Part shown: piece after piece, positions 36,623 to 44,935 of the stretch
Position numbering within the stretch: position 1 is the stretch's first letter
Layout of the letters: each line of letters starts with the position of its first letter
Notes under the pieces: generated by a model
Told to the model about the DNA's origin: nothing
Database searches by the model: none
The model's input: only the letters and a program-made list of their open reading frames with translations
Source: Chloroflexota bacterium
GTDB taxonomy: Bacteria > Chloroflexota > Anaerolineae > Anaerolineales > Villigracilaceae
DNA length: 64,000 bases
Reading direction: 5' to 3'
NCBI GenBank assembly: GCA_023459215.1
Contig: JAEWVF010000095.1
Coordinates: 25,905 to 89,904 of the forward strand
Program-made: the position numbers and the translations under genes

Positions 36623-38650
36623 ATGAAAATCCGAATTATTACTTCTTGCACCGGCGACAAAATTTATTCTCCAGAGAACCAGTTGAAGCAGAGCGATTTT
36701 TACCAAATACACACGCCTAACTTCAAAACATTGGAAGCCAAATTAGATAATTATCGCACTCCCGCAGATACAATTTATTCAGGCATGCAGCATGTGCGCC
36801 TGATGGAGGAAGTTAACGTATACCGTCAGGATAACCCCGGTACAATTGACTTATGGATTCTTTCAGCAGGGTATGGCTTGATTCCTGGGGATATGCAAAT
36901 AGTGCCATACGAATGCACTTTCCAAGGCATGAAATTAGGAGAAATTAAAGAGTGGGCAAAACATCTAAACGTGCCCATTGATATTCGGAATCTGTTTGCT
37001 CAGCCTGCTGACTTGACCATCGTCATGCTTGGTGAATCTTACTTAAAAGCACTAAATCTGGATGAGAAAGTTTTGTTTGCATCTCCTACGCTATTTTTTA
37101 CTAGCAGTGGATCCCAAAAACAAGTAAAAGGAGAAGGAAAATTTCGGACAATCCCTCTGACAAATAATGAGGCGCGGCGTTTTTCATGTGCTTTGGTCGG
37201 ATTGAAGGGTGAATTAGTCAAACTATTACTAATTTGGCTCCAAGAACAAGGCCCAATAGGTATCACGCAACTCTTTGAATCAAATACGATAATACTAAAT
37301 CTATTAGCTGATTTAAAAGTTAAAGAAAATAAGATTACCAAGATGAGAATTCAACCCAATAAAACCATAGATCAAGTTATTCAAATCCCAGATTCCTGGT
37401 GGCAGAAACCACATCGGGCAAAACTGAGATATTTCATTCCTGAATGGGATGATCTAGTTGACCCAGATTATGATTTTGAGAGTGATGAACATTCTGGTGG
37501 AATGGGAGATTGGTCCAATCAAGTATATGCTCATCAAATGTATCCAGAGCCAAATTACGACGGTATCCTAATCTCTAAAGTAATCGCGGAAAAGAGTAAA
37601 AAAAAGAAAGAAAGAATCAATGCGATGGGTGTACATCGCTATTTGCGCGTACCAAGAAACCTCCCCATTATGGGAGATTGTGGCGCATTTGGGTATGTTA
37701 ATGAAGATGTTCCGCCATATACTACCAATGAAATTTTAGATTACTACACCAGGTTAGATTTTGACTTTGGAGTCTCAATCGATCACCTAATTTTTTCGCC
37801 TGACCCAAAGGAAAAAAAATCCCGTTACGATTTGACAGTTGATAATGCCGAAGAATTTCTAAATGAACACCGTAAACGCAATCTAACTTGGGAACCAATC
37901 GGTGCTGTGCAAGGTTGGGATCCTAAAAGTTATGCAGAAGCAGCTCGTAAGTATGTGTCAATGGGTTATAAATATATTGGGTTAGGCGGCATGGTACGTA
38001 CGCCAACCAAGGGAATACTACAAATACTTGATGCAGTTCACGAAGCAGTACCACCTATCAACATTCACTTATTTGGGATTGCAAGATTTCGGGAAATGAA
38101 TGAATTTATCAAACGTGGTGCAACATCCGTTGACAGTGCATCTGTGTTGAGAAGAGCATGGCTTGGATCAGATTCGAATTACTTATCAGATGATGGTTGG
38201 TATTCTGCAATTAGAGTTCCACAATCAGAAGGAAGTTTTCGAGCAATAAATTTAGTTAAAGAAGGTAAAAAATCACTTGGGGATTTGAAGAAATTGGAGA
38301 AAAGTTGCCTAGACGGTTTGCGGAATTTTGCAGCAAGTAAAGGCGACCCATCAGAAAGTTTAATCAGCATTCTAGAAGAATATGATGTTTTGATTGCCGG
38401 GAATCGGCAAAAAACACGAGAGCGTATTTTACGTACATTGTCTGATCGCCCTTGGGAAAAATGTGAATGTTCTATTTGCCAGCGTTGGGGAATAGAAGTA
38501 GCAATATTTCGCGGGAATAACCGAAATCGCCGGCGCGGGTTCCATAATACCTTCGTGTTCTACAATTTGCTTCAGCAGATAATCCGTGGTGAAAAAACAC
38601 CATCTTGGTTGGAAAAAAATGCACCCGCCCAAGAACAGGTCGATCAATAA
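36623..38650 (+). CDS. dpdA: DNA-guanine transglycosylase DpdA with extra N-terminal domain
   Basis: A 675-aa protein from the ATG at 36623, which has GGAG 7 nt upstream; the longer frame starts with TTG. The N-terminal 190 residues (IRIITSCTGDKIYSP, LWILSAGYGLIPGDMQIVPYE) look like a YaaA/DUF6884-type domain. The C-terminal half is TGT-like: GDCGAFGY near 351, GVSIDHLIF, GAVQGWD, TSVDSASV with Asp near 504, and zinc ligands CECSIC (614-619) with a His near 641. It is expected to insert preQ0 into DNA together with DpdB. The fused domain may process the base or bind DNA; that part is inference. Confidence 0.88.
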   Translation: MKIRIITSCTGDKIYSPENQLKQSDFYQIHTPNFKTLEAKLDNYRTPADTIYSGMQHVRLMEEVNVYRQDNPGTIDLWILSAGYGLIPGDMQIVPYECTFQGMKLGEIKEWAKHLNVPIDIRNLFAQPADLTIVMLGESYLKALNLDEKVLFASPTLFFTSSGSQKQVKGEGKFRTIPLTNNEARRFSCALVGLKGELVKLLLIWLQEQGPIGITQLFESNTIILNLLADLKVKENKITKMRIQPNKTIDQVIQIPDSWWQKPHRAKLRYFIPEWDDLVDPDYDFESDEHSGGMGDWSNQVYAHQMYPEPNYDGILISKVIAEKSKKKKERINAMGVHRYLRVPRNLPIMGDCGAFGYVNEDVPPYTTNEILDYYTRLDFDFGVSIDHLIFSPDPKEKKSRYDLTVDNAEEFLNEHRKRNLTWEPIGAVQGWDPKSYAEAARKYVSMGYKYIGLGGMVRTPTKGILQILDAVHEAVPPINIHLFGIARFREMNEFIKRGATSVDSASVLRRAWLGSDSNYLSDDGWYSAIRVPQSEGSFRAINLVKEGKKSLGDLKKLEKSCLDGLRNFAASKGDPSESLISILEEYDVLIAGNRQKTRERILRTLSDRPWEKCECSICQRWGIEVAIFRGNNRNRRRGFHNTFVFYNLLQQIIRGEKTPSWLEKNAPAQEQVDQ

Positions 38651-38779
38651 TACGTATTTTCTGCCTGTCAAAGTGACCAATGATTTTAGATGGATGAATA
38701 ATTTCATCTGGGGAATGTGTAAATTCGGAGCCAACATTTCAAAGACCCCGGAAGAATTGGTCGAAAAACTGAGCTGAGT

Positions 38780-38788
38780 TGTTATAAT
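38780..38788 (+). promoter_or_regulatory. Extended -10 promoter before the transporter gene
   Basis: TGTTATAAT is a perfect extended -10 (TGNTATAAT), 44 bp before the start at 38832. A clear -35 at 17 bp is not visible, as is common for extended -10 promoters. It would drive yhhQ-queC-HNH-dpdB. Confidence 0.55.
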
Positions 38789-38831
38789 CGAAATTCAAAC
38801 CTTTATTGGATATCACTCTTAGGAGGAGTAT

Positions 38832-39536
38832 ATGTCAAACGCGAAAGATATAGTACTAAAAGATGAAAAAGTTTCTGTGTGGTTTGTTGTGATCGTCGCC
38901 ATATTTGTAACAAGTCTAATTACTGCAAATATTATTGCTGTAAAGCTTGCTCAGGTTGGCAATGTTGTGTTTCCTGCTGGTGTTGTAATTTTCCCAATCA
39001 GCTACATCTTCGGAGATGTCCTTACTGAAGTGTATGGTTTTCGCCGTGCACGACTTGTAATCTGGTTGGGGTTTTTGTGCAACTTATTGACCGTTGGCGC
39101 AATCTGGCTTGCTCAAATTCTTCCCGCAGCATCATTTTGGCAAGGCCAAGATGCCTTTGTCCAAATTCTGGGCTACACTCCCCGTCTTCTGTTGGCATCC
39201 TTCCTGGCTTACTTGATGGGTGAGTTTGCCAATTCTTTTGTTCTCGCAAAGCTGAAGATTGCCACTGCTGGTAAGTGGCTATGGGCTCGCACGATTGGCT
39301 CTACACTGGTTGGTCAGGGATTTGATTCAATCATTTTCATCAGCGTAGCTTTTATTGGTTCTATCCCTGCAGCGGGGTTGATTTCGGCGATTGTGACCCA
39401 GTGGCTCATGAAATCAACTTATGAAGCTGTGGCTACTCCATTAACCTATGGCGTGGTTAATTTTCTAAAGAAGGTTGAAGGAATTGATATTTTCGACCGT
39501 GATACCGATTTCAATCCACTTAAAGTTGCCAGCTAA
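38832..39536 (+). CDS. yhhQ: YhhQ-type queuosine precursor transporter
   Basis: A 234-aa membrane protein with about six helices. TANIIAVKLAQVG, IFPISYIFGDVLTEVYGFRRAR and the closing ATPLTYGVVNFLKK are hallmarks of the QPTR/VUT family (YhhQ), which imports preQ0 or preQ1. AGGAGGAGTAT gives a strong ribosome binding site. It lies 12 bp upstream of queC, which fits supply of 7-deazaguanine for DNA modification. Confidence 0.9.
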   Translation: MSNAKDIVLKDEKVSVWFVVIVAIFVTSLITANIIAVKLAQVGNVVFPAGVVIFPISYIFGDVLTEVYGFRRARLVIWLGFLCNLLTVGAIWLAQILPAASFWQGQDAFVQILGYTPRLLLASFLAYLMGEFANSFVLAKLKIATAGKWLWARTIGSTLVGQGFDSIIFISVAFIGSIPAAGLISAIVTQWLMKSTYEAVATPLTYGVVNFLKKVEGIDIFDRDTDFNPLKVAS

Positions 39537-39548
39537 AGGTTTGACATA

Positions 39549-40217
39549 ATGATAGATTGTATTGCGATTGTCAGTGGAGGCATGGATAGCGTCACCATGC
39601 TGCACTATTTGGTGAAACAGAAACAGAAATCCCCGGCCGTTTTAACTTTTACTTACGGACAAAAACATTCAAAGGAGATCGATTTCGCCAAGTATCAGGT
39701 TGAATTACTTACGCTTAAGCAACACCAAATTGTTGACCTATCCATACTTTCAGCGGCATTCGCAAGCTCTTCTTTGGTTTCATCAGCCGTTGAAATTCCG
39801 AATATCGATGCAGTCAAGGGTGATCCACAGCCATCGACCTATGTGCCCAACCGAAATATGATTTTCCTGGCAATTGCGGCTGCATTTGCTGAAACACTGA
39901 GCCTAACCGATATTTTCTATGGTGCCCAAGCGCACGATTTGTATGGCTACTGGGACACAACACCAGATTTTTTGCAACGCATCAATGATTTGTTGACACT
40001 CAATCGCAAAACCATAATCCGTATCAGTGCCCCGCTGGTTCATCTCACAAAAACCGAGGTGTTAAAGTTGGGTATAGAACTTGATGTCGACTATAGCAAA
40101 ACCTGGTCATGTTACGAAGGTAATGAGTTAGCCTGCGGTAAGTGTCCAACTTGTGCTGAAAGAATGAATGCCTTTCAGCAAGTGGGGCGGAACGATCCAA
40201 TTAAATACAAAATTTAG
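39549..40217 (+). CDS. queC: 7-cyano-7-deazaguanine (preQ0) synthase QueC
   Basis: A 222-aa PP-loop enzyme. SGGMDS is at residues 9-14 and the C-terminal zinc site CGKCPTCAERMNAF is intact. QueC converts 7-carboxy-7-deazaguanine to preQ0 using ATP and ammonia. Usual length for the family. No folE, queD or queE is present in the window, so the substrate must come from chromosomal genes, or the transporter supplies preQ0 directly. Confidence 0.93.
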   Translation: MIDCIAIVSGGMDSVTMLHYLVKQKQKSPAVLTFTYGQKHSKEIDFAKYQVELLTLKQHQIVDLSILSAAFASSSLVSSAVEIPNIDAVKGDPQPSTYVPNRNMIFLAIAAAFAETLSLTDIFYGAQAHDLYGYWDTTPDFLQRINDLLTLNRKTIIRISAPLVHLTKTEVLKLGIELDVDYSKTWSCYEGNELACGKCPTCAERMNAFQQVGRNDPIKYKI

Positions 40218-40235
40218 GCTACTGTTCAATCATAT

Positions 40236-41087
40236 ATGCGCCCAAAGTCGACTTCTGGTGAACGGTTATTCAATTGGCTTCTTGTTCGCTATAAAGGCGC
40301 AAGAACCGAAAGTTCTTGGGTTGAATTAATAGCGAAAGATTTTATGATGCCTGCAATTGGTGATTATTTGTTTCGTAGCACATGTTTAATGGTAATGAGA
40401 CGGTTGATATGGAATGGACATTGGTATTTAGATAAGTATGGGAGCAGCTCAAAAGATGACAGAATAAACGCGGAAAAATACTATGAAAGGGAATATTTAC
40501 GAAGTTATATTGGATTGCATAAAGGTATTGCTTCAGAGCTTAGAGTCCTAGTTTATGATGCGATTAATGCAAGCAATAAGAATATTCCGGCATCATTGAA
40601 AAAGAGAATTTTCGAGAGAGCTCGGGGCGCTAATCAACGATGTAAACTGTGCGGAGATCAAATTGATTATTTAGCAAAGATGGGTACCGAGAAACGTAGC
40701 TTTTCGCTCGATCATATTTGGCCTCAATCTCTTGGAGGAGAGAGCGAAGAATGGAATTTGCAAGAAGCGCATCAATTTTGTAACAATGAACGAAAAAATC
40801 TAGCGGAAGCCAGCGATATTCATTACGAACATTTCCATGTAAAGAGTGAGTATGATCCTAAAGATACGGCCCCTTCTTTTTGGAAAGAGCTAGACTGGGG
40901 TAATAAACTGGCCGCACTTTTTATTAGCGAATTTAAATGTGCGGAATGCAATGACGATGTAACTGTTGATAACTTTGAAGGTAATGTTATTTACTCGGTT
41001 ATTGATAGAAGCGAGAACTACAATATCTTCAATATCCGCGTGACTTGTGAACGTCACCAAAAACTACTAAAGGAATTCGAGCAATGA
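40236..41087 (+). CDS. HNH endonuclease-like protein coupled to DpdB
   Basis: A 283-aa protein. A central HNH module runs from CKLCGDQIDYL (near 136) through SLDHIWPQSLGG (His near 158) to NLQEAHQFCNNERK, with all expected metal and catalytic residues. A second Cys/His set (CAECNDD...CERHQ) lies at the C-terminus. Its stop overlaps the dpdB start by 4 bp (ATGA), so it is made together with DpdB. HNH nucleases are not among the canonical DpdA-K set as I know it. It may cut unmodified DNA or be an accessory factor. Confidence 0.8.
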   Translation: MRPKSTSGERLFNWLLVRYKGARTESSWVELIAKDFMMPAIGDYLFRSTCLMVMRRLIWNGHWYLDKYGSSSKDDRINAEKYYEREYLRSYIGLHKGIASELRVLVYDAINASNKNIPASLKKRIFERARGANQRCKLCGDQIDYLAKMGTEKRSFSLDHIWPQSLGGESEEWNLQEAHQFCNNERKNLAEASDIHYEHFHVKSEYDPKDTAPSFWKELDWGNKLAALFISEFKCAECNDDVTVDNFEGNVIYSVIDRSENYNIFNIRVTCERHQKLLKEFEQ

Positions 41088-42238
41088 CAAAAAAAAATCT
41101 ATGCGGATTTCATTTTCGACAACGTAGTTCTAAGGAATCGCCAAGTTTTTTTGTATTTGTGTCCACTGCTCGTGATATTGAAACATGGGCTACTATTAAT
41201 CGACTGAAAGATAGACAAGGGGGAACTCAGAGACGATTAAGCGAAGCTCGGGTTCGTGCTATTCAAAAATATTTTCGAGATAGCCCTATAAATACAACGC
41301 CATCTGGAATCATATTGGCGTTCAGACCTGGAAAAACAGTTTTTACTCCCTTTGCTGAGCAAAATGATATAACAGGATGTGACAATTCTTATTTTGAATT
41401 CGGCACTTTATCGTTTGAATATGATTCTGAAGCTAATCTAGTCGATAAGCCCGCCTTTGTTGTTGATGGACAACATAGATTGATTGGCATGTCTAGATAT
41501 TTGGAAGAAGATCTTCCAATTTTAGTTTCTGCAATATTAGATGCAAATGACACTGAGCAAGCTTTTCAATTTATTGTTATTAACAACAAAGTTAGCAGAG
41601 TACCTACAGACCTTCTCCGTTCGCTACTTGTTGACTTTAATGAAAAAGATTTAGAAGAAAGGCTGAAAACAGCTAGAATATCAATTTTGTCTCAAGTAAT
41701 GCTTGTCGCCACTGTTGATGACGATCCTGAAAGTCCATTTTTTCACTTAATAAAATGGGATTTGCGAGGGGATGATGAAGTTTTGGCAATTAAACCGCAA
41801 GCTGTCGAAAGTAGCCTAAGCTATATACGGCATGAATTCCCAAGACTAGACGACGACGAAGATAGCTTAATAGATTTCTTTTTCTCAATATGGAATGGGG
41901 TTCGCGACGTTTATGGCACGCTTTGGGGACAAACCAATAATCGGCTCTTTGAGAACGCAGGTTTTAGAGCTTTCTCTGAGTATCTTACGGGTGAAATAGC
42001 AGCTCTTTCAAGATCTCGTTTGACGTATGTAGATATCTACAATCCAGAAAATGTAAAAGAGCTAGCTAAATCAATTGCAGAGCAAATCCCCATTGAGTTT
42101 TGGGAATCTATTTGGATGGGAAAAAGTCTTGACACTTCATCGGGGCGCGATCTAATTCGCGATCAAATCGATAAGATCCGACAAAACACTATTGATGGAA
42201 TACCTTGGTGGAAGGGATTAACCTTGGTTAGCTTTTAA
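41084..42238 (+). CDS. dpdB: DGQHR-domain protein DpdB
   Basis: A 384-aa protein of the DndB/DGQHR family, with the diagnostic FVVDGQHRLIGM near residues 124-135 followed by QFIVINNKVSRVPTDLLRSLL. DpdB works with DpdA to place preQ0 in DNA. It is the last gene of the island and is followed by a terminator at 42296. No other DGQHR protein is in the window. Confidence 0.88.
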   Translation: MTKKNLCGFHFRQRSSKESPSFFVFVSTARDIETWATINRLKDRQGGTQRRLSEARVRAIQKYFRDSPINTTPSGIILAFRPGKTVFTPFAEQNDITGCDNSYFEFGTLSFEYDSEANLVDKPAFVVDGQHRLIGMSRYLEEDLPILVSAILDANDTEQAFQFIVINNKVSRVPTDLLRSLLVDFNEKDLEERLKTARISILSQVMLVATVDDDPESPFFHLIKWDLRGDDEVLAIKPQAVESSLSYIRHEFPRLDDDEDSLIDFFFSIWNGVRDVYGTLWGQTNNRLFENAGFRAFSEYLTGEIAALSRSRLTYVDIYNPENVKELAKSIAEQIPIEFWESIWMGKSLDTSSGRDLIRDQIDKIRQNTIDGIPWWKGLTLVSF

Positions 42239-42295
42239 AAAGCGGCGTTCCATCAAGCAATAGATAATTTGTTTTGTGTTGGTATTTGAAAAAAC

Positions 42296-42335
42296 AATTG
42301 GATGCGACCAACACGGGTTGTATCCAATTATTTTT
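42296..42335 (+). terminator. Intrinsic terminator after dpdB
   Basis: A 14-bp stem (42296-42309 with 42316-42329, including two G-U pairs), a 6-nt loop, then ATTTTT. It closes the Dpd island and insulates operon 2. Confidence 0.75.
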
Positions 42336-42434
42336 ATAAAACTTTAATTAATTTACGACCGAGGTACCTAGATAGGGCATTGCTAAAGAGACGCCTTCAA
42401 CAAAGCCATAAATAGAAATTGCGTTCTAAAAACC

Positions 42435-42463
42435 TTGCGCAATTTCTGAACCTTTGGTAAGAT
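42435..42463 (+). promoter_or_regulatory. Sigma70-like promoter of operon 2 (Tad pilus)
   Basis: TTGCGC (42435-42440) and TAAGAT (42458-42463) are spaced by 17 bp, matching the promoter at 5058-5086 in both element position and flanking sequence. Confidence 0.65.
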
Positions 42464-42469
42464 CGTCCC

Positions 42470-42592
42470 CAACAACTGAATAACCTTGGCCATTCGGTCG
42501 CCAAAATCACCTTCTGTTATTAAACCTTAGAAGCGACCACCCCTGCAATCTCTTTGGGATTCAAAGAGCCCCTGCAGCGGTGGTCGCTTTTT
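42470..42592 (+). ncRNA. Structured leader RNA with terminator-like hairpin, copy 2
   Basis: Same architecture as 5093-5213: outer stem 42531-42540 with 42580-42589, inner stem CTGCA (42543-42547) with TGCAG (42573-42577), apical stem 42550-42556 with 42562-42568 around GGATT, then CTTTTT. The upstream GGTCGC (42496-42501) can pair with GCGACC (42533-42538). Relative to copy 1, C5164-G5196 is U-A here, A5163/C5197 (unpaired) is C-G, and U5161-G5199 is C-G. Confidence 0.65.
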
Positions 42593-42634
42593 GCGTTAAT
42601 CACTTTCAATCCGGGGCTACCCGGAACAAGGAGC

Positions 42635-43606
42635 ATGAACAAAATGGAAAAGAAAAAACGCTCGCCCATCATGGTCATCAGCTTTGCCATCCTGATCGGC
42701 TTCCTGGTCATCGCCCTGTTGAATGGCACGATCCGCCCCACCAATGTTGTGGCCGCCAAAGTCGGCCTCGCGCCTGGCACCCTGCTCACCGCCGACCTGC
42801 TTGAAGTCCGCTCCATCCCGGCCGGCGGCGTGCCGGCAGATGCCTTCAAGAGTATCCAGGAAGTTGAAGGTCAGATGCTGACCGTTGGCCGCGCGCCCGG
42901 CGACCTGATCACCGCCTCCGTCGTTGGCGAATCGGCTCTTTCCGGTATCCCATCCCAGCTCGAGGAGGGCCATGTCGCCCTGGCCGTGCGTGTCAACATG
43001 GCTTCCGGCGTAGCCGGCCTGGTGCGCGAAGGCCAGACCGTGACCCTGATCGGGATGCTTTCCCCGGATGTGGTCCAGAGCGCCCTGACTGCCACCTTCG
43101 CGGCCAATCCCCAACTCTATAACCTGAACCCGGTGGATCCATCCGTCCCAACCCCCACGCCCCTGCCCACGGCCACCCCGGCCCCGATGCAGTCGCCGAT
43201 CGTGCGTATCGCCATCAGCGGCCTGAAAGTGCTGCTCGTCCCGCAGTCCTTCCGTTACCAGGAACTGCCGCCCGGCAGCGGCAACGACCAGATGTTCGCC
43301 TCGGCCACCACTTCACAGTCGGCCCAGTCCGGCAGTGTGGTTGTCCTGGATGTGCCGCTCCAGCCGGTTGAGATCAAACCTGGCCTGCTGGTCAACCCGG
43401 CGGCCCTGCTCGCCGCGCTCAATGAATACGGCAAGCTGCACCTGGCGATTGAGCCGGCCGGCGGCCTGCAAACCGGCGAGATCCTGACCCTCAACCTGGG
43501 TGAAATGTACCAGGCCTTGAACAAGGATACCGTCATCAGCGACCCGGCAGCCGTCATCCCAACCACTGAGCCAACCATCACCCCGACCGCGACTGTCGCC
43601 CCTTAG
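42635..43606 (+). CDS. cpaB: Flp pilus assembly protein CpaB/RcpC
   Basis: A 323-aa protein from the ATG at 42635 (AAGGAG 2-7 nt further upstream). One membrane helix at residues 12-30 is followed by an SAF domain (VAAKVGLAPGTLLTADLLEVRSIP) and the RcpC continuation (EGHVALAVRVN). A Pro/Thr-rich linker lies near residues 170-185 and the C-terminus. In other Tad systems CpaB supports the outer pilus channel; in a monoderm it probably anchors the pilus base in the envelope. First gene of the Tad operon. Confidence 0.85.
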   Translation: MNKMEKKKRSPIMVISFAILIGFLVIALLNGTIRPTNVVAAKVGLAPGTLLTADLLEVRSIPAGGVPADAFKSIQEVEGQMLTVGRAPGDLITASVVGESALSGIPSQLEEGHVALAVRVNMASGVAGLVREGQTVTLIGMLSPDVVQSALTATFAANPQLYNLNPVDPSVPTPTPLPTATPAPMQSPIVRIAISGLKVLLVPQSFRYQELPPGSGNDQMFASATTSQSAQSGSVVVLDVPLQPVEIKPGLLVNPAALLAALNEYGKLHLAIEPAGGLQTGEILTLNLGEMYQALNKDTVISDPAAVIPTTEPTITPTATVAP

Positions 43607-43614
43607 GAGCCACC

Positions 43615-44925
43615 ATGACCGACCGCTTCACCGTGCTCCTGGCCGGACCAGGACATGAAACCGTCATCTACCAGATGCAGCCCGCCTTCCTGAGCGACCC
43701 GCGTTTCACCATCGCCGGCTACGCCCAGGGCTGGGAAAACCTGCAAGGGACGCTCCCCCAACTCAAGCCGGACATCCTGGTCATCCAGGCAGATGTCGCC
43801 CCCGGACCGGATGCCCTGAAACCGCTGCTGGCCGGCATGCAAGCCTGGAACGGAATTGCCACCGTGATCCTGCCCAACCAGCAGGCCATGTTCAAAGGCG
43901 TCTACGAATCGATGAACGCCGTCGTGCGCGGAACTTTCGTCGCCCCGGTCTCCTGGACCGACATCGCCAACCTGGCCTACGGCTACGCCATGACCACCCG
44001 CGCCCAGGTGACGAGCGCCTCACCCGCCATGACCGTCCAGCACGCGCTGGCTGGAAATTTCGGCGCGTCCGCAAACCAGGGGATCTCCCCGCTGGTGACC
44101 GGCACCAAACGGATCGCGGTCCTCTCGCAGGCCGGCGGGGCCGGCGCGTCGACGATTGCCGAGAACCTGACCTACGAATTGGCCGCCCGGCTTTCGGTGA
44201 AATCGCTGCTCTTTTCGTTCGGCCTGCCGCCCGCAGCCGCTGCCCATTTCAAACTGCGCTACCTGCCAAATCTAACCGAATTCTTTGCGCGGCCCGGCAA
44301 AGCCTCTGTCCAGTCGGCGATCCACAAGCTGGAAGGACTGGATATCCTGCTCGGCCCCGAGGACAGCCAGGAGTATGCCACGGCCGCCCATGCTGCGCCC
44401 GATGTGCGCGCCCCCAACAGCATCTACTCGGCTCTGCTCGCGGCTGAGAACGGTTCATACGGTGCGATGGTCATGGATATTTCACCCGATGAAAGCGAGT
44501 GGATGACCCACCCGCTGCTCTTTGCCAATGCCGTTCTGCTGGTCTACCGCCCGATCATGGCCGATCTGTTCGCGCTGCGCCACACGCTGAACATTCTTTC
44601 CCGCCTGGGAACGCAGCCGCGCGAGGCGATCTACCTGGTCTTGAACCAGGCCAACGAGGCCAGCAGCCTGACGCCGCGCGCCGTGCAAAGCGAACTCTCT
44701 GAGGCCCTGGGCTGGGCACCGCCCATCGTCGGTGTCATCGAACACGATCCGGCCGTGCTGCTCGCTCAGGAGCAGCGCGTACCGCCCATTTTGCGCTCCG
44801 AAAAACTGGCGCGCGGCATTCGCCAGGTGATTGGCTCCCTGTTCCCCGGCATGGAGCGAACCCTGGCCGAAACCCAGACCGAATCACGCAGCCTGCTGCG
44901 CCTGCCCAAATTCAGGTTCGGATAA
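43615..44925 (+). CDS. tadZ: TadZ/CpaE-like polar ATPase
   Basis: A 436-aa protein. The N-terminal 130 residues look like an atypical receiver domain (TVLLAGPGHETVIYQMQPAFLSD). The C-terminal half is MinD/ParA-like with VLSQAGGAGASTIAENL near 169-185; the usual P-loop Lys is replaced, as in other atypical TadZ proteins, so ATP hydrolysis may be weak or absent. TadZ directs pilus machinery to its site. GGAGCC precedes the ATG, 9 bp after cpaB. Confidence 0.82.
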   Translation: MTDRFTVLLAGPGHETVIYQMQPAFLSDPRFTIAGYAQGWENLQGTLPQLKPDILVIQADVAPGPDALKPLLAGMQAWNGIATVILPNQQAMFKGVYESMNAVVRGTFVAPVSWTDIANLAYGYAMTTRAQVTSASPAMTVQHALAGNFGASANQGISPLVTGTKRIAVLSQAGGAGASTIAENLTYELAARLSVKSLLFSFGLPPAAAAHFKLRYLPNLTEFFARPGKASVQSAIHKLEGLDILLGPEDSQEYATAAHAAPDVRAPNSIYSALLAAENGSYGAMVMDISPDESEWMTHPLLFANAVLLVYRPIMADLFALRHTLNILSRLGTQPREAIYLVLNQANEASSLTPRAVQSELSEALGWAPPIVGVIEHDPAVLLAQEQRVPPILRSEKLARGIRQVIGSLFPGMERTLAETQTESRSLLRLPKFRFG

Positions 44926-44935
44926 AGGATTTTTT

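Noticed and set aside
38586..38777. 63-codon open frame after dpdA
   Set aside because: Its first third overlaps dpdA in another frame. The C-terminal part (KTPEELVEKLS) looks protein-like, but there is no start with a ribosome binding site.
38780..38831. PreQ1 riboswitch upstream of yhhQ
   Set aside because: The leader is only about 40 nt and I could not place the preQ1-I pseudoknot pattern or the A-rich tail; it shows just a promoter and a ribosome binding site.
42470..42592. Leader copies as a c-di-GMP riboswitch
   Set aside because: This would suit pilus control, but neither the GEMM-I nor the GEMM-II core could be recognised; the conserved apical GGATT loop does not fit.
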